Assembly: GCA_023091735.1 (NCBI GenBank) | Contig: JALKBU010000524.1 | Location: 1-35,373 of the forward strand | Direction of reading: 5' to 3' | DNA: 35,373 nucleotides | DNA from: Trichomonas tenax | Taxonomy: Eukaryota > Parabasalia > Trichomonadida > Trichomonadidae | In this document: piece by piece, positions 18,639-26,045 of the stretch | Numbering within the stretch: position 1 is the stretch's first letter | Layout of the letters: every line of letters starts with the position of its first letter | Position numbers and translations under genes: made by a program | The notes under the pieces: generated by a model | Databases searched by the model: none | The model's input: the letters and a program-made list of their open reading frames with translations, nothing else | What the model was told of the DNA's origin: nothing

Positions 18639-20018
18639 TTAGAGAGCGGTCATAACAATGCCCAGCTTTGACCTGTTGTTTGGCAATATAGGTCTTGAGT
18701 TTTGCTTATTTGCCGCACAATGTAACCAATACTTAAATATTGGTTCATCATCTTTAGAAAATCCTGCAGCTTCAAGGCCATTCAAAGCATTCTCTCTATT
18801 GTCGAATTTCGCAGTTGAAAGATATGAAGCCAATCTTCCTGAAATCTTCATGATTTCTCTATAACAAATTACAAGAAATGTTGCCTCATTAAACTTAGAT
18901 TCCTTCTGTAATTCTGTCCAAACGAAGCTCTTGTGTGGGCAGCTTTCGCCTTTATACATCTTCTTGTCTAAGTCAATGAGTGAAACAGATCCTTTTGTCT
19001 CAGAAGGAAAACTCGAAACAACAGCAATTGAATATTTAAGAGATTCAGCAACAGTCAATGATTGTGTTGTAGTGAAATAGCTCTCTTTGAAGAATGGCAC
19101 AAATGATGTGAATCTTCTTCCAAGAAGCACTGCTTCATTAAAATTGTCAGATGACTTAATAATGAGTGTTTTTCCTGCAAGGATTGAATAAATCGAGTGA
19201 TAAAGCGTGTCGCTGTCAACGAGATCTAACATGTGTATTGATACATTGTTGACATCGGGCGATTGAACGAAAGACATGAATTCATACAAATTTTGGTAAT
19301 TTCCGAATTTAAAGACTGATCCTGCTGTAGAAAGTTCACACCTTGATTGCACATTACAAAGAAGCTGTGATTTCGGAGCAGAATCAACTATTTGTTGAAT
19401 TAATTTTGAATATTCAGGTAAATTAACATAATCATTGAGAGAACGCAACGACACATTATTTGCCATGTTTGATTTAATGAAATCGACTTCTGCGGTAAAA
19501 TTATTGTATATATTTTGTATTTCGTGAGATTGACTCGAAGGATTGTCCCTTCTGAAAACATCAAAGGCCGAATATTGTATCTTTTGGATGATCTTTAGGA
19601 TCTCGTTCTTAAATTTTTGTACTGCGCTTAACAAATAATTTCTATCTTGATGACCAATGAGAAAAGCGATTTTTCGTGTGAAATTCAGTGCGTATATGTC
19701 TGGCACAGAGAAGAAGAATGAAGTGAAATAGATTTTATCGAAAGCATGTTGAAATATTAAAACATTAAAAGGATCTTTCGATGTAGGAACCTTTATTTTC
19801 ATGAGAAAATTCATGAATTGGGTCTTATCTTCTTGAAAATCAGATTGACAGGCAATTATTGGATTTGATTTTTCGAAATAATCGACAAACATCGTGAAAA
19901 TCTTGCAATTCTGTGAGGATATTAGCAATGTGTCGGAAACAGATGGTTGCAGTTTTATTGATGTCGGAGAAAGAGAAGAAGAGAAAGAAGATGGATTACT
20001 TCCGCTTTCACACAACAT
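18639..20018 (-). CDS. Folliculin/SMCR8-like longin-DENN protein
   Basis: 459 aa from an ATG at 20018. After a Ser-rich start, residues about 83-150 read like the longin half of the folliculin/SMCR8/C9orf72 class: a beta-hairpin (FNVLIFQHAFDKIYFTSFFF), then PDIYALNFTRKIAFLIG, then a long helix ending AFDVFRRD. Folliculin has the matching motif of a surface strand followed by 'ARGFQRWYS' and a helix. In the C-terminal half, DTLYHSIYSILAGKTLII (270-287) resembles the DENN-type strand-helix 'LLYSLLSGRPVVV'. Proteins of this class act as GAP or GEF modules for small GTPases (Rag, Arf, Rab) at lysosomes or related membranes. No signal peptide or membrane span is seen. The upstream flank carries several promoter elements. 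The assignment rests on remote similarity; a different DENN-type protein is possible. Confidence 0.5.
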   Translation of the reverse strand: MLCESGSNPSSFSSSLSPTSIKLQPSVSDTLLISSQNCKIFTMFVDYFEKSNPIIACQSDFQEDKTQFMNFLMKIKVPTSKDPFNVLIFQHAFDKIYFTSFFFSVPDIYALNFTRKIAFLIGHQDRNYLLSAVQKFKNEILKIIQKIQYSAFDVFRRDNPSSQSHEIQNIYNNFTAEVDFIKSNMANNVSLRSLNDYVNLPEYSKLIQQIVDSAPKSQLLCNVQSRCELSTAGSVFKFGNYQNLYEFMSFVQSPDVNNVSIHMLDLVDSDTLYHSIYSILAGKTLIIKSSDNFNEAVLLGRRFTSFVPFFKESYFTTTQSLTVAESLKYSIAVVSSFPSETKGSVSLIDLDKKMYKGESCPHKSFVWTELQKESKFNEATFLVICYREIMKISGRLASYLSTAKFDNRENALNGLEAAGFSKDDEPIFKYWLHCAANKQNSRPILPNNRSKLGIVMTAL

Positions 20019-20132
20019 TATTTTTTCCGTCTACCGAGAAATTTTACTATTTGATATGTAAACATATTTTTGTCATGTAAATCTGACTTAGAAGGCTCTT
20101 TACGTGTCAAAATAGGTAATTTGACATGTAAG
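20019..20132 (-). promoter_or_regulatory. Promoter-element cluster upstream of the folliculin-like gene
   Basis: Four element copies lie 30-115 bases upstream of the ATG at 20018: ATTTGATATGTAAA (20049-20062), the exact TTTTGTCATGTAAA (20068-20081), a reversed TTTACGTGTCAAAA (20099-20112) and ATTTGACATGTAAG (20119-20132). The first two are exactly 19 bases apart and the last two 20. Mixed orientation suggests the element works in both directions. Confidence 0.55.
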
Positions 20133-20483
20133 TTGAAATTCAACTCTGTACATCATGGGAGGATTTTTATCCTTCAGATATAGAAAGGACAGAACAAATC
20201 AACAATGGAACATCAGTTTCATTAAATCCACTAAATAATAGTTATTATATTGCATATTTATAGTTCTTTTTGAATAATTTGAATAATATAATATTATATT
20301 TGCAAAAATGAATACTCAATTTTTTGTATTTTCATCTGCAAAATATCATGTGAAACATTTCAAAAAGCAATAATTTGTGTTTCACGTTATGCAAATTTAA
20401 CTAAAAATAAGAAAATATTTTTTGCTAATGATACAAAATCTATTTACAACTAAAATTCGAAAATAAACATGAAATATAACAAT
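20133..20483. other. Intergenic region between two minus-strand genes
   Basis: AT-rich. It must hold the 3' flank of the eIF4E-like gene's plus-side neighbour region and the distal upstream region of the folliculin-like gene. No coding frame or further clear element is seen. Confidence 0.4.
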
Positions 20484-21062
20484 TTACCATGATGTTTTGG
20501 ACTTGTGAGTGTGATAATCCTTGAATTTGATCTGATCTGCATCCATTGGAAGAATGAATGTGTGAATATAATCCATCATATCGCTACGACGATCGACATC
20601 AGTCTTTGTCCAAATTTCGATGAAAAATTCGTTTGCGTTGTTATTTCTTACGAAAGCTCCACAAATTTCTTGTTCTCCTTCGAAAAGTTCCTTCTGCATC
20701 TGTCCACCGATGAAATATAGGACTAAAGTTTCCCAGAATTCATCGATAATCGTTGTTGGAACAGATAATGTAAATGTTGCGCCGTTTTCATTCGCTTTAT
20801 CTTCCCAAGCTGGCTGTATTTCGCCTCTAAAGAGTGCTAAAGACACCTTTTTGTTGTTTACGTTTCTAAATTCGGAGATTTTCGGAAGCGCTTCTTGATA
20901 ACTCCAAAAGTTTTCGACTGTATTGAATGCAAAGACCTTCTCAATCTGATAAATCCTCTTTCCGTTCGCCATTGCGTTCAACACGACCCAGTATTGCCAT
21001 GTCTCTGGAAGAACATTTGTCGATGATGAAGTCATCAAAAAATTATGAAATTCTGATTGCAT
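20484..21062 (-). CDS. eIF4E-family cap-binding protein, divergent
   Basis: 192 aa from the ATG at 21062, the usual eIF4E core length. The fold pattern is complete: TWQYWVV (21-27), then FNTVENFWSY (46-55), LFRGEIQPAWEDKANENG (78-94), FWETLVLYFIGG (109-120), ICGAFV (133-138) and IEIWTKT (148-154). In human numbering W43, W46, W73, W102 (here W86), E103 (E87), W130 and W166 (W151) are kept. The cap-stacking W56 is Tyr (Y38), as in class II (4EHP-like) members. The triphosphate-contacting R157 and K162 align with Asn and Phe. It may act in translation initiation or in repression. The family call is firm; cap affinity and role are inferred. No clear copy of the window's promoter element lies upstream. 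Confidence 0.9.
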   Translation of the reverse strand: MQSEFHNFLMTSSSTNVLPETWQYWVVLNAMANGKRIYQIEKVFAFNTVENFWSYQEALPKISEFRNVNNKKVSLALFRGEIQPAWEDKANENGATFTLSVPTTIIDEFWETLVLYFIGGQMQKELFEGEQEICGAFVRNNNANEFFIEIWTKTDVDRRSDMMDYIHTFILPMDADQIKFKDYHTHKSKTSW

Positions 21063-21549
21063 CTATAGTTTTCTTATCCAACAAAACCAACACCTTGCTT
21101 ATCAATATCATAGCTTATGCATCATTATTTTGATTTTGAATTAATATATCAACGGATATACCTATTTTTTGCATATCCAATCAACAGTTTTTCAACAATT
21201 AATCATATTCATTATCTTATTCTTGACATTAATCAAAAATATAAAAATCTCAATCTATTTTAATCAATGATAACATATACTATTGCTTTAGCACATTGTT
21301 GCTTTTAGGTAATGTTATCGCATATCCTAAACTATTAAACTATATCACAAAGAAATATAATCACAAATTATTAAATATAGGTACTATGAGGTGATAACAA
21401 TAAACAATATTGCATTGTCATAATGTAATAAATGTATGAAGTGTTTGATGAGTAATATCGAATTAAAAAATCGAATTTCGGAATTTAGATGTATAAATTT
21501 ATTGGAAAACTGAAAAATAACGGCGGCAGGTATTAATAACATTAATATA
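21063..21549. other. Intergenic region without recognised features
   Basis: AT-rich sequence between the 5' end of the eIF4E-like gene and the 3' end of the small membrane protein gene, both on the minus strand. No coding frame, tRNA or clear promoter element was seen. Confidence 0.45.
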
Positions 21550-21729
21550 TTAATATTCGAGTTCTGTTGTTCTCATCCAGATGTTGAAATTCGATGCGTG
21601 GAAGCAAACCCAGACGATCAAAAGGATGATAACGAATAGGAACAATATAGAGAAAATGGATGGCCTCTGGTATGTCTTCTTGACTTTGAATTTGTTGTCG
21701 CGTGATTCGCGGGATTTATTCCTTCCCAT
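21550..21729 (-). CDS. Small single-span membrane protein (59 aa)
   Basis: An ATG at 21727-21729 opens 59 codons ending in TAA at 21550-21552. The first 23 residues are strongly basic (MGRNKSRESRDNKFKVKKTY), followed by one hydrophobic span, IFSILFLFVIILLIVWVCF at about 25-43, and a short tail (FNIWMRTTELEY). This fits a small endoplasmic-reticulum or other endomembrane protein with a basic cytosolic head. Support for a real gene: a clean hydropathy design, codon use like neighbouring genes (TTC, ATC, AAG, CGC), and a divergent promoter region shared with the hydrolase. An overlapping 72-codon plus-strand frame lacks these properties and is treated as its shadow. The family is not recognised. 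Confidence 0.65.
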   Translation of the reverse strand: MGRNKSRESRDNKFKVKKTYQRPSIFSILFLFVIILLIVWVCFHASNFNIWMRTTELEY

Positions 21730-21924
21730 TTTCTATTTTTTTGAAAATATAATTTTTCGATATTTAAGAGCTATTCTTTTCGAATTTATCAAATTTTAGA
21801 TTTTTATTCAGAAATGATATTTTGTCATTTGTAAAGTGTCAAAAAACAAATATATAAAATAGGGTATTACACTTCGACCCTTAATTAAAATTTTTGACAT
21901 TAATTTTGCAAAAGTGTCATTAAA
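21730..21924. promoter_or_regulatory. Divergent promoter between small membrane protein and hydrolase
   Basis: The 195-base gap separates two head-to-head starts. TTTTGTCATTTGTAAA at about 21820-21835 is followed by GTGTCAAAAAA, facing the minus-strand gene. TTTTTGACATTAA at 21891 and GTGTCATTAAA at 21914 have their GACAT/GTCAT cores 20 bases apart, and the second ends right at the hydrolase ATG. Such paired cores match the window-wide pattern. Confidence 0.5.
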
Positions 21925-23031
21925 ATGTTTTTGTATATTTTTGCAGGAATTCTTTTAGTTTTTGTCCTTTATGTGGTATACAGATTAACAAGGTCTATCA
22001 GGCCGAAAGTCTCATATAATTTAAAAGGCGAAATGTCACCGATTTTAACACAAATGAATACAATAAATCGAATTTACCGCCCAACTCCATGGCTTGTCAA
22101 CAATTTTCAACACACTCTTTACGGAATGCGCGACAGACCTCGTCCAAGCGACAATTATAAAAGAGAACCATTCACATTCTCAGACGGAGGCAGTACATTC
22201 TTGGATTGGTTTCTTCCAGACACACCCGCAGACAAAATGCCGATACTTGTAATCTGCCACACTTACTGTGGAGGCACAAGAGAACCGTGTGTTTCCAATA
22301 TTGCTGATATTGCTGCAAAACACGGTTGGAAGGCTGTTGTTGCCAATGCTAGAGGCTGCTCTGGTGCTAAATTTACAGGAAGTGCAAAATTTTATAATAA
22401 TTATGATATCACAGATTTGCAAGAGATCATCGAACACATTCGTCCACAGTCTTCACACATCTTTCTGATTGGATATTCCTATGGGTCTTGCTTAGCTGCT
22501 CAATATTCAGCGAGAGATGGAAGCGTTGATGGTGTTATCTTGGTTTCTAATCCTTGTGATATGCAGAAGTGCACTGACTATTTGAACGGATACATAATGA
22601 AGAAGTACTTCTTGTCTTTCATTCTATCCAAGCTTCATCATTTGATTGGTAAAAACAGCTTCGTTCCTGAAGAAACACGAAAGCTTGCACAACAAACGAA
22701 GTCCATATCAGAATTTGATGATGTTTTCACTGTGCCAAGCTTAGGACTCAAGAATAGAGAAGAGTTATATAAGCTAACGAATCTCAAAGGGTTTGTTAGT
22801 AAAATGAAGGCTCCAACACTCTTCATTGTTGCTGATGATGATCCATTCACACGTCCTCATCTATTTCCAATCGATGAAATTAAACAATCACAGAATATGG
22901 CCATTGTTCATACCAAAGAAGGTGGTCATGTTTCATTCCTTACAGGATGGGATGCAAAGGAGTCCTTCATTGATCCTATAATTATTGAATATTTCTCAAT
23001 AATAGAGAAACGCAAGAATGAATCTTGTTAA
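21925..23031 (+). CDS. ABHD1/ABHD3-type alpha/beta hydrolase, membrane-anchored
   Basis: 368 aa from the ATG at 21925. An N-terminal hydrophobic anchor (residues 2-20) is followed by a linker and a hydrolase fold. The catalytic triad can be read directly: nucleophile Ser185 in GYSYGS (183-188), acid in VADDDPF (Asp304-306), and His335 in EGGHVSFLTG, which is characteristic of the YheT/ABHD1-3 group. NARGCSG (near 138) corresponds to the family's 'NNRGVSG' oxyanion region. The nucleophile elbow has Tyr-Gly-Ser where the family usually has Met/Leu-Gly-Gly. Relatives act on esters or phospholipids at membranes; the substrate here is unknown. The protein seems intact and of normal length. Confidence 0.88.
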   Translation: MFLYIFAGILLVFVLYVVYRLTRSIRPKVSYNLKGEMSPILTQMNTINRIYRPTPWLVNNFQHTLYGMRDRPRPSDNYKREPFTFSDGGSTFLDWFLPDTPADKMPILVICHTYCGGTREPCVSNIADIAAKHGWKAVVANARGCSGAKFTGSAKFYNNYDITDLQEIIEHIRPQSSHIFLIGYSYGSCLAAQYSARDGSVDGVILVSNPCDMQKCTDYLNGYIMKKYFLSFILSKLHHLIGKNSFVPEETRKLAQQTKSISEFDDVFTVPSLGLKNREELYKLTNLKGFVSKMKAPTLFIVADDDPFTRPHLFPIDEIKQSQNMAIVHTKEGGHVSFLTGWDAKESFIDPIIIEYFSIIEKRKNESC

Positions 23032-23137
23032 CATTTATATAGAGCTTTCTTTAAATAAATCTTTTATTTTCTTTATATATTTATTATTCAAAATCTTTTG
23101 ATTCAGTGAAAAAGAGCATCAAAAATTAAAATTGGCA

Positions 23138-23151
23138 TTTTGACATGTAAA
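23138..23151 (+). promoter_or_regulatory. Single promoter element 14 bases before the 67-aa gene
   Basis: TTTTGACATGTAAA is a one-base variant of the array element and ends 14 bases before the ATG at 23166. It is the simplest case in the window of one element at a short fixed distance from a start codon. Confidence 0.5.
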
Positions 23152-23165
23152 TTCCAAAATTTTTA

Positions 23166-23369
23166 ATGAGTACAATCGATCTGAGAGATAAGAAAGCAAC
23201 GAGTTTGAGGAAGAAAGATAAACTCGCGCATTCTGATAGTGATGATCCTATTGTTTGGGGGTTCGTAATTCCTTTAGTTCCAGAACCCGATATTCACGAA
23301 AAAGTTGATCAACTAAATGAACAATACTCGTTATCGAATCTGCTTAAGAAGTTTAAGAAATCAAACTGA
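23166..23369 (+). CDS. Orphan 67-aa hydrophilic protein
   Basis: ATG at 23166 opens 67 codons to TGA. The protein has a basic N-terminal third (LRDKKATSLRKKDK), a short acidic patch (SDSDDP), a conserved-looking hydrophobic core (VWGFVIPLVPEPD) and a basic helical end (LSNLLKKFKKSN). No membrane span or signal peptide is seen. It sits 134 bases after the hydrolase stop and has its own promoter element, so it is probably transcribed separately. No family is recognised. The element and the non-random composition support a real gene. Confidence 0.55.
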   Translation: MSTIDLRDKKATSLRKKDKLAHSDSDDPIVWGFVIPLVPEPDIHEKVDQLNEQYSLSNLLKKFKKSN

Positions 23370-23578
23370 TTCAGTCTATGTTTCTCGAAATAATATGAAT
23401 AACCAAAAATCGTTTTTTGATCTTTTTAATTGTATTTGAAAAATGCTTGTTTATGTTCATGCCGCGAGTCATTTCATTGTTTTTTATAAACAAAAAAATT
23501 AATATTAAATTTCGCAATAAAGACTTCAAACAAATATTTTTATAAAATCAAACATTCTATAAAGCAATCAATAACATT

Positions 23579-25789
23579 CTATTCTTTATCTTCCTCCCCA
23601 TTTTCTTCATTATCGGCATTTTGATCATCATTCTTCTCTTTTTCTTCTTCATTCTTTTCATTTTTTGTTTCCTCTTCATTCGCTGCCTCCTCGTCTTCCT
23701 CTTGTTTTGCTTCTTCTTCATTCGGCTTTTCTTCTTCTGCTTTATCGTCTTCTTCATTGTTTTGAGTTTCTTCTTCCTTTTCCTCGACTTTTTCATTTTC
23801 TTCTTTGTTCTCTTCTTCTTCATTGTTCTGAGCTTCTTCTTTCTTTTCCTCTTCTTCATTGTGATCATCAGTTTGCGCTTCTTCTTGCGGAGGCTGTTCT
23901 TCTTGTTTCGGTTCTTCTTCAGGTTTATCTTGTGGAGGTTCAATGCTTGGAGTGACTGCAGGAGGCAATTCTCTTGTTCTTTCTTCTTCGCTTTGTTTAG
24001 GTTCTTCATGCTTCTCTTCGTGTTCTTCGATGTCTGGTTGAACAAGGAGTTTCTCTTTGCTGTCGAATGAAACATTTTCTTCTCCATCCAACTGAATTAA
24101 AACGCTGTTCTTTGATGCAGAAATATTCAACTGCTTGTTAAATAAAGCTTTTTTGAGCTCAAGAATTTCATGATTTTCTTCGCTTGTCCATTCCATTGGT
24201 TTATAATTTTTATTGGACTCTTCTTCTGTTTCTTTGTAAGTTAATCTCCGACTTAATGCATCGTTAATTTCTCTCTCGATCTTTGCATGTGAATTTATTG
24301 TTGGTTCTTCAGGGATTGGCTCTTCATTGTTTTCTATGTGTGTTTCTTCAACATTGGCGAATTCTGCCTTTTGTGCATCTTCTTTCTCAAGGAATTCTTC
24401 TAATTCAAGCAGCTTCTGCTCACTTTGTTTCACTATAGCATCTAATTTCTTGAAATCATCAGCGCGATTCACTTTCTTGAGAGAATCTTCTGCACGCCAT
24501 TTATCGAGACGAGATCTGCACCACTGAATGCGTGCTTCCGCGAGATCCAACCTCGCAAAGAATGATTTTTCATTTAACTCATTAACAATCTTGTCTGCAC
24601 TTGAAAGAGCATTCTCTGAAAGAGTTTTATCTTCACTTAAAAACTTGTTAACGTCATTTTCAAGATTTGACATTTCGTTGTCGAATTTTGTCTGTAATTT
24701 GTTGAAAATTAATTTGGAAGTGTTGATATATGATATTCTGGTTGGAGGAGAGTTCTTTGGACCTCCGCTTGACTGAAGATCTTTAACTTCAACTTCTAAT
24801 TTGCGTAATAACTTTTCTAAATCCAAAATTAAATCATTATCATTTTCAATTCTTGTTTTATGTGCTTCGAACTTCTTTGATTCTGCTGTTAACTTCCTAT
24901 TGAGCTCCTTATCTATTTCGTTGGATGATCTGACTAATTCGATTGAATTGTCCATTTTTGTGTTTTGATCTAAAACTTTCTTTTGTAATTTCTTCATTTT
25001 TGTACTGATGTTTTGGTGGAATTTGTCAATTGCTTGTGACACAATCTCTTCGAGACCATCTCCTTGGAAATTTTTGAGAACTGCTTCAAGATCTTCTTGA
25101 TCTGAGCTGATATCGTGATTTTGTTTCTGAAGCTCAATGTACGCATCTGCTTTCAATTCTAGTGATTCAACTTGAGCCTTTATCTCATTTAAATGAGGAA
25201 TAACTTGATTAATTGTTGTAATCGATCTTTTACTGAAATTAGATACGCTGCTAGCCACGGTATAGGCTCTGGCTGTAATGTCCTCTAATTTTACATCCTT
25301 TTCTTGAAAAAAACTAGTGATATCGTGATTAATTTCTTCAATTTTTGTATCTTGCTTGGCTTTTTGTTTCAGTGTTCTATTTATTCTGTCCTGTAATGAC
25401 GAAGAGGCCGTTTTATCGAAGTTTGATTGCAATTCTGAAGACTTCTTTTGCATTTTTAGAATATTTTTCGCTTTTATTTGATTTATCTGATTTATTAGCA
25501 TCTCAACAAGTTTGTTATTTGATTCAATTCGTTTTTGAATTGATATTATTTGTGGATTGAATTCAAGTTGTATTTCGTTCATTAGTGACTGTCGTTTCAT
25601 GATGTTTCGATCGATTTTATTGGATTCTCCTTGCATGGAAAGAGAAATATCTTCTTTTGCTTTCTGAAAATCATTAAAAGCCTGCATATTGGTGGATTTA
25701 AGTCTACTCAGTCCGTTTTTTGATCCATGGAGTCCAGAATTTCCCATCGAATTTGATCCAAAAAGCGGAGGTAACGCACTTTTCTCCAT
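23579..25789 (-). CDS. Coiled-coil protein with long acidic tail
   Basis: 736 aa. The frame reaches back to a TTG at 25792, but the ATG at 25789 is the first real start. A short Gly/Ser-rich head is followed by long coiled coils from about residue 40 to 480 with heptad-like Leu/Ile/Val spacing, broken by a Pro/Gly hinge (SSGGPKNSPPTRISY) near residue 350. From about residue 585 to the end the protein is nearly pure Glu with Lys, Asn, Gln and Asp (runs such as EEEKKEEAQNNEEEENKEE). Such a plan suits a cytoskeletal or scaffold protein. No specific family is recognised. The tail creates long mirror-image frames on the other strand that are not genes. Its length probably varies between strains, because the DNA is a purine-rich imperfect repeat. 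Confidence 0.85.
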   Translation of the reverse strand: MEKSALPPLFGSNSMGNSGLHGSKNGLSRLKSTNMQAFNDFQKAKEDISLSMQGESNKIDRNIMKRQSLMNEIQLEFNPQIISIQKRIESNNKLVEMLINQINQIKAKNILKMQKKSSELQSNFDKTASSSLQDRINRTLKQKAKQDTKIEEINHDITSFFQEKDVKLEDITARAYTVASSVSNFSKRSITTINQVIPHLNEIKAQVESLELKADAYIELQKQNHDISSDQEDLEAVLKNFQGDGLEEIVSQAIDKFHQNISTKMKKLQKKVLDQNTKMDNSIELVRSSNEIDKELNRKLTAESKKFEAHKTRIENDNDLILDLEKLLRKLEVEVKDLQSSGGPKNSPPTRISYINTSKLIFNKLQTKFDNEMSNLENDVNKFLSEDKTLSENALSSADKIVNELNEKSFFARLDLAEARIQWCRSRLDKWRAEDSLKKVNRADDFKKLDAIVKQSEQKLLELEEFLEKEDAQKAEFANVEETHIENNEEPIPEEPTINSHAKIEREINDALSRRLTYKETEEESNKNYKPMEWTSEENHEILELKKALFNKQLNISASKNSVLIQLDGEENVSFDSKEKLLVQPDIEEHEEKHEEPKQSEEERTRELPPAVTPSIEPPQDKPEEEPKQEEQPPQEEAQTDDHNEEEEKKEEAQNNEEEENKEENEKVEEKEEETQNNEEDDKAEEEKPNEEEAKQEEDEEAANEEETKNEKNEEEKEKNDDQNADNEENGEEDKE

Positions 25790-26045
25790 CAAAATTCTAA
25801 AAAACGTTTTTTGGCTATTTCTTATTTTAATCTAAATATAACATTTTCATCATCTATTAAGTCGATTTCATTATAAAATTTTGTCCAAAACTGACTTTTA
25901 ACTAAAATATCAAATATTTGTTCGAAAAAATCAATATTGAATATATATTGCATTATAAAAACTGTTATACTGATCACATTTAATCATTTTATAAAATAAA
26001 ATGAAGCAAAATTAAATTTATAATTAATATATCAAAAATAATAAC
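25790..26045. other. Short intergenic spacer
   Basis: AT-rich spacer between two minus-strand genes. A weak element, TTTTGTCCAAAA, lies near 25880, upstream of the coiled-coil gene. Nothing else is seen. Confidence 0.35.

Noticed and set aside
21581..21799. 72-codon plus-strand frame
   Set aside because: It overlaps antisense the better-supported 59-aa membrane protein and runs into AT-rich promoter DNA.
23621..24070. Plus-strand frames rich in Phe and Leu, and a Lys-rich minus-strand frame, opposite or within the acidic tail
   Set aside because: They are by-products of the repetitive GAA/GAG-rich coding sequence of the coiled-coil gene.
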